Assembly (NCBI RefSeq): GCF_023898865.1
Contig: NZ_JAGSOV010000093.1
Coordinates: 1 to 34,878 of the forward strand
Source of the DNA: Pseudonocardia humida
Lineage (GTDB): Bacteria > Actinomycetota > Actinomycetes > Mycobacteriales > Pseudonocardiaceae
DNA length: 34,878 nucleotides
Reading direction: 5' to 3'
In this document: piece after piece, positions 10,172 to 18,481 of the stretch
How positions within the stretch are numbered: position 1 is the stretch's first letter
Layout of the letters: each line of letters starts with the position of its first letter
Position numbers and translations under genes: made by a program
Notes under the pieces: model-generated
The model's database searches: none
Told to the model about the DNA's origin: nothing
Seen by the model: only the letters and a program-made list of their open reading frames with translations

Positions 10172-10989
10172 CGCCGGGCGCGCACACGAGTACGACACAC
10201 AGGATGGGTGATATGGGTACCGAGACACGGCCCGACGGCGTCCGCCTGCAGAAGGTGCTGGCCCAGGCGGGGGTGGCCTCCCGCCGCGCGGCCGAGGAGC
10301 TGATCGCGGCGGGCCGGGTCACCGTGGACGGCGAGGTCGTCAAGGAGATGGGGCGCCGGGTCGACCCGGCGACCGCGGTCGTGCACGTCGACGGCTCGCG
10401 CATCGTCCTGGGCGACGACATGGTCTACCTGGCGCTGAACAAGCCGCGGGGGATCCTCTCCACGATGTCCGACGACCAGGGCCGGCCGTGCGTGGGCGAC
10501 CTGCTCGTCGAGCGGGGGATGACCCAGGAGGAGTTCACCGGCGGCAACCGCCCGCGGCTGTTCCACGTCGGGCGGCTCGACCAGGAGACCGAGGGCCTGC
10601 TGCTGCTCACCAACGACGGGGAGCTGGGCCACCGGCTGATGCACCCGTCCTTCGAGGTGGAGAAGACCTACCTCGCCGAGGTGCACGGCCAGGTCCCGCG
10701 CGACCTGGGCCGGCGCATGCGCGAGGGCATCGAGCTGGAGGACGGGCCGGTCGCGGTCCGCTCCTTCAAGATCGTCGACTCGCACGCGGGCCGCTCGATG
10801 GTCGAGGTGGTGATCCACGAGGGGCGCAAGCACGTGGTGCGCAGGCTGATGGACGAGGTCGGCTACCCGGTGCAGCGGCTCGTGCGCACCGCGGTCGGCG
10901 GGGTCAAGCTGGGCAACCAGCGCGCGGGCCGGTTCCGCCCGCTGAACCACGCCGAGGTCGGCTCGCTCTACGAGTCGGTGGGGCTGTAA
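10168..10989 (+). CDS. rluB: 23S rRNA pseudouridine synthase, RluB/RsuA family
   Basis: This enzyme converts a uridine of rRNA to pseudouridine, probably the RluB position in 23S rRNA. An S4 RNA-binding domain (VRLQKVLAQAGVASRRAAEE) is followed by the synthase domain. The catalytic Asp lies in GRLDQETEGLLLLTNDG, and EGRKHVVRRL is the conserved end motif. The GTG at 10168 overlaps the scpB stop; ATG at 10204 or 10213 sits closer to the S4 domain and may be the true start. Its place between scpB and cmk is conserved in actinobacteria. Confidence 0.93.
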   Translation: MTPGAHTSTTHRMGDMGTETRPDGVRLQKVLAQAGVASRRAAEELIAAGRVTVDGEVVKEMGRRVDPATAVVHVDGSRIVLGDDMVYLALNKPRGILSTMSDDQGRPCVGDLLVERGMTQEEFTGGNRPRLFHVGRLDQETEGLLLLTNDGELGHRLMHPSFEVEKTYLAEVHGQVPRDLGRRMREGIELEDGPVAVRSFKIVDSHAGRSMVEVVIHEGRKHVVRRLMDEVGYPVQRLVRTAVGGVKLGNQRAGRFRPLNHAEVGSLYESVGL

Positions 10990-11058
10990 GCGGCCGCACG
11001 GAGCCGCCACGCGACCCCAGGGCATGATGGTCCCGCACATGACGTAGGGGGCGAAGCG

Positions 11059-11763
11059 GTGGCGGGGCGGTTGCACGGGGTCGTGGCGATGGACGGTCCG
11101 TCCGGCACCGGGAAGTCCACCGTCTCCCGACGGCTGGCCGTCGCGTGCGACGCCGCCTACCTCGACACCGGGGCCATGTACCGGGCGCTGACGCTGGCCG
11201 TGCTGCGGGCCGGCCTGGACGGCGAGGCCCCCGGCTCGACCGAGGTGGCGCTGGACGCCGTGGCCGCGGTCCGCTCCGTCACCGACCCGCGGGCCCCTGC
11301 GCTGCTGCTCGGCGACGAGGACGTCGAGCCGGAGATCCGCGGCCCGCAGGTCACCCGGGCGGTGAGCGCGGTGTCCGCGCTGGCCGAGGTGCGCGCCGCG
11401 CTGGTCGAGCGCCAGCGCCAGCTCATCGCGACCGCCGTCGACGAGTCCGGCGGGATCGTCGTGGAGGGCCGCGACATCGGCAGCGTCGTCGTCCCGGACG
11501 CCCCGCTCAAGGTCTACCTCACCGCCTCCGACGAGATCCGCGCCGCGCGCCGGGCCGCGCAGGACCGCAAGGCGGGCCGCGACAGCGACCCCGGGACCGT
11601 GCTCGCCGACGTCCGCCGCCGCGACCGGCTCGACTCCACCCGCAAGGTCTCCCCGCTGCACGCCGCGTCCGACGCGCTCGTCCTGGACACCGACGGGCTC
11701 AGCGTCGACGCCGTGCTGGAGCGGCTGCTGGAGCTGGTCGCCGAGCGGGGCATGGTGTCGTGA
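11059..11763 (+). CDS. cmk: Cytidylate kinase
   Basis: Cmk phosphorylates CMP and dCMP to the diphosphates. The 234-residue protein has the P-loop MDGPSGTGKSTVSRRL, the CMP-binding segment YLDTGAMYRALTLAVL and the VVEGRDIGSVV motif, all in normal order. GTG 11059 is preceded by a purine-rich TAGGGGG. The final codons overlap the acyltransferase start by 4 nt. It completes a pyrimidine theme with pyrG at the left of the block. Confidence 0.95.
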   Translation: MAGRLHGVVAMDGPSGTGKSTVSRRLAVACDAAYLDTGAMYRALTLAVLRAGLDGEAPGSTEVALDAVAAVRSVTDPRAPALLLGDEDVEPEIRGPQVTRAVSAVSALAEVRAALVERQRQLIATAVDESGGIVVEGRDIGSVVVPDAPLKVYLTASDEIRAARRAAQDRKAGRDSDPGTVLADVRRRDRLDSTRKVSPLHAASDALVLDTDGLSVDAVLERLLELVAERGMVS

Positions 11764-12422
11764 GCACCACCGCCACCGGCGCGGCCCCCGACCTGCCGCC
11801 GACGGCCTGGCCCTGGCTGCACGGCGTGGCCAAGTGGCTGGGCACCTGGCTGTTCCGCCCGTTCCTGCGGGTGCGCGTGCACCACCTCGACCGCGTCCCG
11901 GCCGCGGGCGCGGTGGTGCTGGTCGCCAACCACAGCGCCATGGTGGACGGGCCGCTGCTGTTCGGATTAATCCGGCGCCGTTCGGCGTTCCTGGTCAAGC
12001 AGGAGATGTTCGTCGGCCCGCTGGGATGGGGGCTGGTGCGGATCGGCCAGATCGCGGTGCGCCGCGGCGAGGCCGACCGCCGCGCCCTGACGACGGCGCT
12101 GGGGGTGCTGCGCGGCGGTGGACTCGTGGGAGTCTTCCCCGAGGGCACCCGCGGCGCCGGTGACGTGCGGGCGGCCCAGCACGGCGCGGCCTGGCTGGCC
12201 CGGGCGTCCGGGGCGGTCGTGGTGCCGGTGGTCTGCCGGGGCACCCACCGTCCGGCGGGCGCCCGTCGCCGCTGGCGCCCGCGGGTGGACGTCATGGTCG
12301 GCGAACCGCTGCAGATACCTACCGGGGGTGGCCGCACCGGGCTGACCACCGGCACCGAGACCGTCCGCGCCGAACTGGCGCGGATGGTGCGAGAGCTCGA
12401 CCACGTACGGAGTACAGCGTGA
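11760..12422 (+). CDS. 1-acylglycerol-3-phosphate O-acyltransferase (PlsC family)
   Basis: A 220-residue membrane-associated acyltransferase for phosphatidic acid synthesis. The catalytic HX4D motif is NHSAMVDGP with His58 and Asp63, and the substrate motif is FPEGTRG at about 127-132. A hydrophobic N-terminal region (WPWLHGVAKWLGTWLF) probably anchors it at the membrane. It is fused by 4-nt overlaps to cmk before it and der after it, an actinobacterial arrangement. The acceptor lipid is inferred from the family. Confidence 0.9.
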   Translation: MSTTATGAAPDLPPTAWPWLHGVAKWLGTWLFRPFLRVRVHHLDRVPAAGAVVLVANHSAMVDGPLLFGLIRRRSAFLVKQEMFVGPLGWGLVRIGQIAVRRGEADRRALTTALGVLRGGGLVGVFPEGTRGAGDVRAAQHGAAWLARASGAVVVPVVCRGTHRPAGARRRWRPRVDVMVGEPLQIPTGGGRTGLTTGTETVRAELARMVRELDHVRSTA

Positions 12423-13864
12423 GCACCAATGCAGAGGACCGCGCGGCGATGGACCGGCTGGGCATCGACCCGGCCGACTTCGTCGCCGTCGACGGCGACG
12501 ACGCGGCCGCCACGGGCGGACGCGAGCCCGAGGCGGTCGAGCCGATGCCGGTGCTCGCCGTCGTCGGCCGGCCGAACGTCGGCAAGTCGACGCTGGTCAA
12601 CCGCCTCCTCGGGCGCCGGGAGGCGGTCGTCGAGGACATCCCGGGGGTCACCCGCGACCGCATCGCCTACGACGGGCTGTGGAACGGGCGGCGCTTCACG
12701 CTGGTCGACACCGGCGGCTGGGAGCCCGACGCGTCCGGCCTGCAGGCCGCGGTGGCCGCGCAGGCCGAGCGGGCGATGCAGACCGCCGACGCGGTGATGC
12801 TGGTCGTCGACGCGAGCGTGGGCGCCACCACCACCGACGAGGCCGTGGCCCGGGTGCTGCGCAAGTCCGACCGGCCGGTCCTGCTGGCCGCCACCAAGGT
12901 CGACGACGACCGGCTGACCTCCGACACCGCCGCGCTGTGGCGGCTCGGGCTCGGCGAGCCGCACCCGGTCAGCGGCCTGCACGGCCGCGGGTCGGGCGAC
13001 CTGCTCGACGCCGTGCTCGAGGTGCTGCCGGAGAGCCCGCGCGACCGGTTCGCCGACGGCACCGGCGGACCGCGGCGGGTGGCGCTGGTCGGCAAGCCGA
13101 ACGTGGGCAAGTCCAGCCTGATCAACAAGGTGTCCGGGGAGATCCGGTCCGTCGTGCACGACGTCGCAGGCACCACCGTCGACCCGGTCGACTCGCTGGT
13201 CGAGCTGGACGGCGAGGTCTGGCGGTTCGTCGACACCGCGGGCCTGCGCAAGCGCGTGCGCCAGGCCAGCGGCACCGAGTACTACGCCAGTCTGCGCACC
13301 CGCGCCGCGATCGAGGCGGCCGAGGTCGCCGTCGTGCTGGTCGACGCGAGCGAGCCGATGTCCGAGCAGGACCAGCGCGTGATCAACATGGTCGAGGAGG
13401 CCGGGCGGGCGCTCGTCCTGGCCTTCAACAAGTGGGACCTGGTCGACGAGGACCGCAGGCTGGCGATGAAGCGCGAGCTGGAGCGCGACCTCGTCCGCGT
13501 GCCGTGGGCCGAGCGGGTCAACATCTCCGCCCTCACCGGCCGCGCCGTGCAGAAGGTCGCACCCGCGCTGCGCACCGCGCTGGAGTCGTGGGACCGCCGG
13601 ATCCCCACCGGCCAGCTCAACGGCTGGCTGTCCGAGGTCATCGCGGCCACCCCGCCGCCGGTGCGCGGCGGCAAGCAGCCCAAGGTCCTCTTCGCCACCC
13701 AGGCCGCCACCCGCCCGCCCACGTTCGTACTGTTCACCAGCGGGTTCCTGGAGGCGGGCTACCGCCGGTTCCTGGAGCGGCGCCTGCGCGAGCAGTTCGG
13801 CTTCACCGGATCCCCCATCCGCATCTCGGTGCGGGTGCGCGAGAAGCGCGGTCGGCGCAGCTGA
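12419..13864 (+). CDS. der: Ribosome biogenesis GTPase Der (EngA)
   Basis: Der has two GTPase domains in tandem and acts in 50S subunit assembly. The 481-residue protein shows a first P-loop GRPNVGKSTL, DTGGW switch and TKVD base motif, then a second P-loop GKPNVGKSSL, DTAG switch and NKWD, and a KH-like C-terminal domain ending in IRISVRVREK. The roughly 40-residue acidic N-terminal extension is common in actinobacteria. It ends the overlapping gene series; the tRNA-Pro gene follows after 83 nt. Confidence 0.96.
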   Translation: MSTNAEDRAAMDRLGIDPADFVAVDGDDAAATGGREPEAVEPMPVLAVVGRPNVGKSTLVNRLLGRREAVVEDIPGVTRDRIAYDGLWNGRRFTLVDTGGWEPDASGLQAAVAAQAERAMQTADAVMLVVDASVGATTTDEAVARVLRKSDRPVLLAATKVDDDRLTSDTAALWRLGLGEPHPVSGLHGRGSGDLLDAVLEVLPESPRDRFADGTGGPRRVALVGKPNVGKSSLINKVSGEIRSVVHDVAGTTVDPVDSLVELDGEVWRFVDTAGLRKRVRQASGTEYYASLRTRAAIEAAEVAVVLVDASEPMSEQDQRVINMVEEAGRALVLAFNKWDLVDEDRRLAMKRELERDLVRVPWAERVNISALTGRAVQKVAPALRTALESWDRRIPTGQLNGWLSEVIAATPPPVRGGKQPKVLFATQAATRPPTFVLFTSGFLEAGYRRFLERRLREQFGFTGSPIRISVRVREKRGRRS

Positions 13865-13917
13865 GGCCCGCCCGCGCGGCAGCCGTGACCGGTGGAGGGA
13901 GCGGATCAGCCGTGCGG

Positions 13918-13923
13918 TAGGGT
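13918..13923 (+). promoter_or_regulatory. Candidate -10 element of tRNA-Pro
   Basis: TAGGGT fits the TAnnnT pattern and lies 24 nt before the mature tRNA. No clear -35 is seen at 17-18 bp. A small CCCC-TTCG-GGGG hairpin (13932-13943) lies in the short leader just before the tRNA, perhaps helping 5' processing. Confidence 0.4.
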
Positions 13924-13947
13924 TGTCGAGTCCCCTTCGGGGGGTGC

Positions 13948-14021
<74 letters not shown>

Positions 14022-14025
14022 CGGC

Positions 14026-14067
14026 ACGATGGGCGGTTCTCCTTCGGCGGGGAGAGCCGCCCATCGT
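14026..14067 (+). terminator. Strong hairpin terminator after tRNA-Pro
   Basis: A 17-bp stem (ACGATGGGCGGTTCTCC with its complement, one G-U pair) closes an 8-nt loop, beginning 5 nt after the tRNA. It lacks a T-tract but is the strongest hairpin in this part. It marks the right edge of the conserved block. Confidence 0.75.
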
Positions 14068-14490
14068 CGTCTCTGCCAGCGGAAACGTGCCGTCGCTTGG
14101 ATCTTGGTAGCGCTTGACGCCGACCTTCAGTTGATCATCCACAGTGGTCGCTTGCACGCGAAGTGGAGCGAATGTGGAGCGGTGTCCGGGGCTTTGACCG
14201 GAGCGGGCAAGTGAGGTCACGTTTTTTGACTCTAGGGCACCAAATGGGGTCAAGTGTGTCTGACGTCACAATCCGACGGTGTCAGATCGTCCGAGGGGGC
14301 GGCAGGGGTTCGCTCCGGCGGAGTGGCGTGAGATCCAACGCCAACTGGTGCCTCGCGCGTGATCGTAGATGGACGTCCGTGGGCGACGTCCCTGCTTGGA
14401 GTGCTGCTGAAGTGCCGGACGGCAGGGACCCCGCTTCTGGGTTGTCGTAGTAGACGCGTAGTAGCGACAGCCGAATAGGCGACCTCCTCG
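14068..14490. other. Gene-free stretch between the core block and the tRNA fragment
   Basis: No convincing gene is seen on either strand. Open frames here are antisense to the tRNA sequences. It contains a T6 run at 14222-14227, a TTGAC / GTCAA inverted pair nearby, and a TGGAGCG direct repeat at about 14163-14180. It may be decayed remains of an integrated element. Confidence 0.5.
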
Positions 14491-14493
14491 TTA

Positions 14494-14535
14494 ACACCGA
14501 AGAGGTCACTGGTTCGATCCCAGTATCGCCCACCA
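14494..14535 (+). repeat. Orphan 3' half of a tRNA (tRNA-Val-like), possible attachment-site remnant
   Basis: The sequence has the 3' side of an anticodon arm (ACACCGAAG), a complete T-arm (ACTGG-TTCGATC-CCAGT), the 3' acceptor strand ATCGCCC, a discriminator A and an encoded CCA. The matching 5' acceptor GGGCGAT and D-arm are absent upstream, so this is not a working tRNA gene. From memory it fits actinobacterial tRNA-Val. Such 3' halves are left by integrases that use tRNA genes as att sites. No integrase gene is in the window. Confidence 0.65.
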
Positions 14536-14568
14536 GCACAAGCGGCCCCTCCGCCGCGCCGGGCCGCG

Positions 14569-14670
14569 CACCCGAAGGTGATGGCGCCCGACACCGGCGC
14601 CCCTCGGGGCGCGCGGTTCGTCGCCGAGACGGCAGTCGCCGCGATGACCGAGCTCTACAACCCGGTGCCG
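14569..14670 (+). pseudogene. C-terminal remnant of a MerR-family regulator
   Basis: About 34 codons (including MAPDTGAPRGARFVAETA, then AAMTELYNP) match the C-terminal part of the intact MerR regulator at 18475-19200, which reads MAPDVDAPRGARFVAETA, then AAMAELCNP at 19066. The DNA is also clearly similar. The match starts abruptly about 34 nt after the tRNA fragment and ends abruptly before a hydrolase tail, so it is a scrap of a third paralogue. Confidence 0.7.
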
Positions 14671-14724
14671 TGCCTTCGACGGTGTCGAGGATCGCGGCGG
14701 TCACCTCGTCCCGGCGGGAGACGC

Positions 14725-15561
14725 TCAGGTGCGCGTGTTCACACGCAGGAAGTCGAGTACCAGCGTGACCACGTCGTCGGGGTACTGGGCGTGCGGGTAG
14801 TGGCCCGCTGACTCGATCACCTCGAGCCGACCCACACCGGCCGGGAGCGAGGCCACGATCGCCGCGCCCTCGGCCCGCGGGTCGGCCCAATCGGGGTCGA
14901 GCGAGCCCTCGACGATCAGGGTGGGGCTGTGGACGTTGCCCAGTTGCTGCCCGGCGTCGGCCGGTGAGGTCCGCAGCATCTTCCGCAGCGCCTTCGCCCG
15001 GCCGGGTTCGCGCAGCATGGCGCTGATCTGGGCTCGTCGGGTGGACCAGTCGGATGGTTTGTCGCCGGGGTAGGCGCCGTCGAGGTAGGCGAGCCAGCTC
15101 GGCACGCTGCCGAGCATGGCGCCGGCCAGGCGGAGGGCGCTGCGGCGGTAGCGGGCGTTGCGCAGATCGCCGAGTGCGATCGACTGGGTGCGGGTGAACG
15201 GGGCCAGCTCGACGACGGCGGTGACGAGGTCGGGTGCCTGGGCGGCGGCGATGGTGGCGGCGCCACCGGAGATCGAGTGGCCGATCAGCACGGCAGGGCC
15301 GCCGAGGTGGCGGACCAGCGCGAGCAGGTCGTCGGCGATGTCGGTGCGGGTGTAGGACGGCCAGTGCGCGCTGGACCCACCGCAGCCGCGCAGGTCGAGG
15401 GTGGCGACCCGGTAGTCGGCCGCTACGAGACGGGGCGCGACGAACCGGTAGTCCTCGTGGCTGGTGCCGATGCCGTGGGCGAGTACGACGAGTGGTCCGG
15501 TGCCGGTCGACTCGTAGCTGAGGATGCCGCCGTCGACGGCCAGCTGCGTGGGCGTTTCCAT
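14725..15561 (-). CDS. Alpha/beta hydrolase
   Basis: A 278-residue soluble alpha/beta-fold hydrolase. The oxyanion region is VLAHGIGTSHEDY, the nucleophile is Ser96 in GHSISGG, the acid is the Asp in EGSLDPDW and the base is the His in SAGHYPHA. It probably cleaves an ester, amide or epoxide; the substrate is unknown. ATG at 15561 is chosen because GGAG lies 6 nt upstream; an ATG four codons earlier (15573) has a poor ribosome site. A MerR-type promoter with a 19-bp spacer lies about 100 nt upstream, so it is probably controlled with the peptidase and exporter genes to the right. Confidence 0.85.
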   Translation of the reverse strand: METPTQLAVDGGILSYESTGTGPLVVLAHGIGTSHEDYRFVAPRLVAADYRVATLDLRGCGGSSAHWPSYTRTDIADDLLALVRHLGGPAVLIGHSISGGAATIAAAQAPDLVTAVVELAPFTRTQSIALGDLRNARYRRSALRLAGAMLGSVPSWLAYLDGAYPGDKPSDWSTRRAQISAMLREPGRAKALRKMLRTSPADAGQQLGNVHSPTLIVEGSLDPDWADPRAEGAAIVASLPAGVGRLEVIESAGHYPHAQYPDDVVTLVLDFLRVNTRT

Positions 15562-15664
15562 GCCGAGCTCCATGTCTCACTCGCAGGATGGGGATGTCGG
15601 CCGAGGACCGGAGACCGCACCCCCGTGGGCGGTCCGGTAGGGCCCGGCATCCGGTGTGAGAACC

Positions 15665-15695
15665 AGGCAACACCGTGCCCCTGCGGCACGGTCAA
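15665..15695 (-). promoter_or_regulatory. MerR-type promoter/operator A (hydrolase 14725-15561)
   Basis: Read leftwards: -35 TTGACC (15690-15695), exactly 19 bp, then TTGCCT (15665-15670). The spacer region carries the inverted repeat ACCGTGCC-N5-GGCACGGT (15672-15692). A long spacer with a dyad is the mark of MerR-activated promoters. Confidence 0.7.
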
Positions 15696-15699
15696 CGGT

Positions 15700-16168
<469 letters not shown>

Positions 16169-16276
16169 GACGGCCCCGGCGGAGTGCTCAACTGCGGGGA
16201 CCGGGTCATGGTCGAGGGCTACTCCCGCGAGCTGTCCAGCTGCGGGTTCTGGCCCGGCGGCGGCGAGGAAGGCGCA
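16169..16276 (+). pseudogene. Fragment resembling the C-terminal part of a DUF5996 protein
   Basis: About 36 codons right after the poly-C tract include YSRELSSCGFWPGGGEEGA. The S(S/A)xGFWPGGG pattern recalls the end of DUF5996 proteins, which continue with a tyrosine-rich FYAYAYPEP-like tail. Here that tail is missing and the frame runs into unrelated residues. It may be a decayed gene or a real gene broken by faulty assembly of the G/C tract. The family match is from memory. Confidence 0.4.
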
Positions 16277-16333
16277 AGGTCACCGGCTGAACGCGTACCG
16301 CTCGCCGCGGTCGTGCCGCGGTGGTGCCACCCC

Positions 16334-18262
16334 TCAGGTGGTGCCGCTGTCGCGTCCCCCGAGGTGGGTGGCGAAGTGCTGTTCGACGGCGTGGTTGAGC
16401 CGCATCCGGTTCTCGGGATTGGCGAAGCCGTGGCCCTCGTCGTCGGCGACGAGGTAATCGACCGGCATGCCGCGTTCGCGTAGGGAGGCGACGATGGTGT
16501 CGGATTGGGCCCGCACGACGCGGACGTCGTTGGCGCCCTGGGCGACCAGCAGGGGGGTGTGGATGCGGTCGACCATGGTGATGGGTGAGCGGGCGAGCAT
16601 GTCGGCTTCCTGTTCGGGGATGTCGGGGTCGCCGACGTAGCGGTACCAGTTGTTGACGAAGAAGGGCCGGCCGAACGGGGGCAGGGTGCGCAGGAAGTGG
16701 GGGAGGTCGGAGACGCCGACGTAGTCGACGGCGGCGGCGAAGCGGTCGGGGGTGACGGTGACGCCGATGAGGGCGGCGTAGCCGCCGTAGGAGCCGCCGT
16801 AGATGCCGACCCGGTCGGGGTCGGCGTAGCCCTGGGCGACGGCCCAGTCGACGGCGTCGATGAGGTCGTCGTGCATGGCGCGGGCGAACTCGCCGATCGC
16901 GGCGGTGACGTGGCGCCGCCCGTGGCCCAGCGAGCCGCGGAAGTTGACCTGCAGGACCGCATAGCCGCGGTTGGCGAGGAACTGCGCGTCCGGGCTGTAG
17001 CCCCAGCTGTCGTGCGCCCAGGGCCCGCCGTGCACGAGCAGCACCAGCGGCAGGTTCGCGGGCGCGACGGCGACGGGCAGGGTGAGCTGGGCGTGCAGCG
17101 GCAGCCCGTCGCGGGCCGGGAACGCGACCGGGCGCATCGGGGCCAGGGTCGTGGGGTCGAGGTCGGGGTAGCCGCGGAACAGCTCGCGGGCCTGTCCGGT
17201 GGCGTGGTCGTAGAGCCAGGTCACGCCGGGTTCGCGGTCGTGCACGTAGGTGGCGACCCAGCGCCGACCGGCCTCGTCGGAGGACAGGGTGCCCAGCACG
17301 CCGTCGGAGAGCTTCGCCAACTCCGCGTGGATCGGGGCGAAGTCGGGGTCGACGACCTCGATGTGCGGGCGGTCGGCGACGAACCGGGCGGCGAGCACCT
17401 CACCGGTGCGCCGGTGGGTGTAGACCGCCGGGGGCAGTACCCCGGGCGCCATCCCCTCGGAGATGTCGAGGTCGTGGCCGGCGACGGCGGCGACCACCGT
17501 CTCCTCGCCGGTCTCCCGGTCGATGCGAACCAGCCGCAGGTCGTCGCCGTCCCCGTCCCCGTCGCCGCCGAAGGAGCCGATGAGCAGGCCCGACCCGTCG
17601 GGGGTGACCAGCTGGGGGTGGACGCCCATCGGGTGCTCGGCGCCACCGACGCGCAGCAGCGGGCGGGCCGCGCCGGTCGCGGCGTCGAGGGCGGAGATCT
17701 CGACGGTGCCGTCCTCGGCCGGGCGGGACCGGAAGGCCGGGCGGCCGTGGCGGTCGAGCAGGACGGTGTGGCTCGGATCGGTCAGCTCGAAGTGCACCGT
17801 GGTGTCGCCGGTGGCGATGTCGACGCGGAATGCGTCGATGAACAGCGGCCGGCGGTTCATCCAGACCAGCACCGAGCCGGTGTGCCCGGTGAGCGGTTCG
17901 ACGCCGACGACCCGGGATCCGGGGTCCAGCGGGGTGAGGTCGACGGCGGGCTCGTCGGGGTGGTCGAGGTCGACGCGGTGCAGGTGCCAGTCCTCGTTGC
18001 CGTCGGTGTCCTGCAGGTAGAGCAGCCAGCGGGGGTCGTCTGTCCAGTGGTACTGGGTGATGCCGCGGCGGGTGTCGTGGGTGACCGGGACGGCGTCGGC
18101 GTGGTCCTGGTCGACGCCGCGGACGAAGATGTCGAGCCGCCCGTGGTGCGGGGCGGCGTAGGCGAGGCGGGTGCCGTCCGGGGAGATGCTGGGGACGGCG
18201 AACCGCGGGTCGGCGAACAGGTCCTCGACGTCGATCAGATCGGGGATCGTCGTGGTGGTCAT
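16334..18262 (-). CDS. S9-family serine peptidase (prolyl oligopeptidase type), paralogue 1
   Basis: A 642-residue peptidase with an N-terminal beta-propeller (about 1-385; repeats open with segments such as SISPDGTRLAYAAPHHGR) and a C-terminal alpha/beta hydrolase domain. The catalytic triad is Ser491 in GGSYGGY, Asp579 in GANDVRV and His611 in EGHGF; HGGPWAHDSWGY forms the oxyanion region. No signal peptide is seen, so it acts in the cytosol, probably on short peptides or acylated amino acids. ATG 18262 has an ideal GGAGGA site. It is divergent from a MerR gene, with promoter B 42 nt upstream of the start. The paralogues at 27071 and 34029 share domain order and many motifs. Confidence 0.93.
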   Translation of the reverse strand: MTTTTIPDLIDVEDLFADPRFAVPSISPDGTRLAYAAPHHGRLDIFVRGVDQDHADAVPVTHDTRRGITQYHWTDDPRWLLYLQDTDGNEDWHLHRVDLDHPDEPAVDLTPLDPGSRVVGVEPLTGHTGSVLVWMNRRPLFIDAFRVDIATGDTTVHFELTDPSHTVLLDRHGRPAFRSRPAEDGTVEISALDAATGAARPLLRVGGAEHPMGVHPQLVTPDGSGLLIGSFGGDGDGDGDDLRLVRIDRETGEETVVAAVAGHDLDISEGMAPGVLPPAVYTHRRTGEVLAARFVADRPHIEVVDPDFAPIHAELAKLSDGVLGTLSSDEAGRRWVATYVHDREPGVTWLYDHATGQARELFRGYPDLDPTTLAPMRPVAFPARDGLPLHAQLTLPVAVAPANLPLVLLVHGGPWAHDSWGYSPDAQFLANRGYAVLQVNFRGSLGHGRRHVTAAIGEFARAMHDDLIDAVDWAVAQGYADPDRVGIYGGSYGGYAALIGVTVTPDRFAAAVDYVGVSDLPHFLRTLPPFGRPFFVNNWYRYVGDPDIPEQEADMLARSPITMVDRIHTPLLVAQGANDVRVVRAQSDTIVASLRERGMPVDYLVADDEGHGFANPENRMRLNHAVEQHFATHLGGRDSGTT

Positions 18263-18310
18263 GGGTCCTCCGCGGTGGTGGGACGGGCGCAGGGGTTCGG
18301 TGTGGGGACC

Positions 18311-18341
18311 ACGCAACACGGTGCCGTCGCGGCACGGTCAA
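18311..18341 (-). promoter_or_regulatory. MerR-type promoter/operator B (S9 peptidase 1)
   Basis: Read leftwards: TTGACC (18336-18341), 19 bp, TTGCGT (18311-18316). The spacer begins with the perfect dyad GTGCCG-CGA-CGGCAC. The leader to the peptidase ATG is about 42 nt. Confidence 0.75.
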
Positions 18342-18450
18342 GCGCGCCGGCGCGGGTCGGCGCTGTGCCAGCGGTCTCACGCGCCCGTCCCGACCCGCCG
18401 CCGGCGATCCCGCGGCGACCGGCGGCACCGCCGGCGGGTGCGCCGATCCT

Positions 18451-18481
18451 TTGACCGTGCCGCCGCGGCGGCCAATGGCCT
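18451..18481 (+). promoter_or_regulatory. MerR-type site C overlapping the merR1 start codon
   Basis: TTGACC (18451-18456), 19 bp, TGGCCT (18476-18481). The spacer opens with GTGCCG and contains the perfect palindrome GCCGCCGCGGCGGC. The regulator's ATG (18475) lies in the last base of the spacer, so this site could hardly serve as that gene's promoter. It may be an autoregulatory operator. Confidence 0.45.

Noticed and set aside
14250..15673. Minus-strand frames with YWDRTSDLFGVNEE and DTGIEPVTSSVLTRR
   Set aside because: Antisense translation of the tRNA 3' fragment, plus an out-of-register read of the hydrolase gene.
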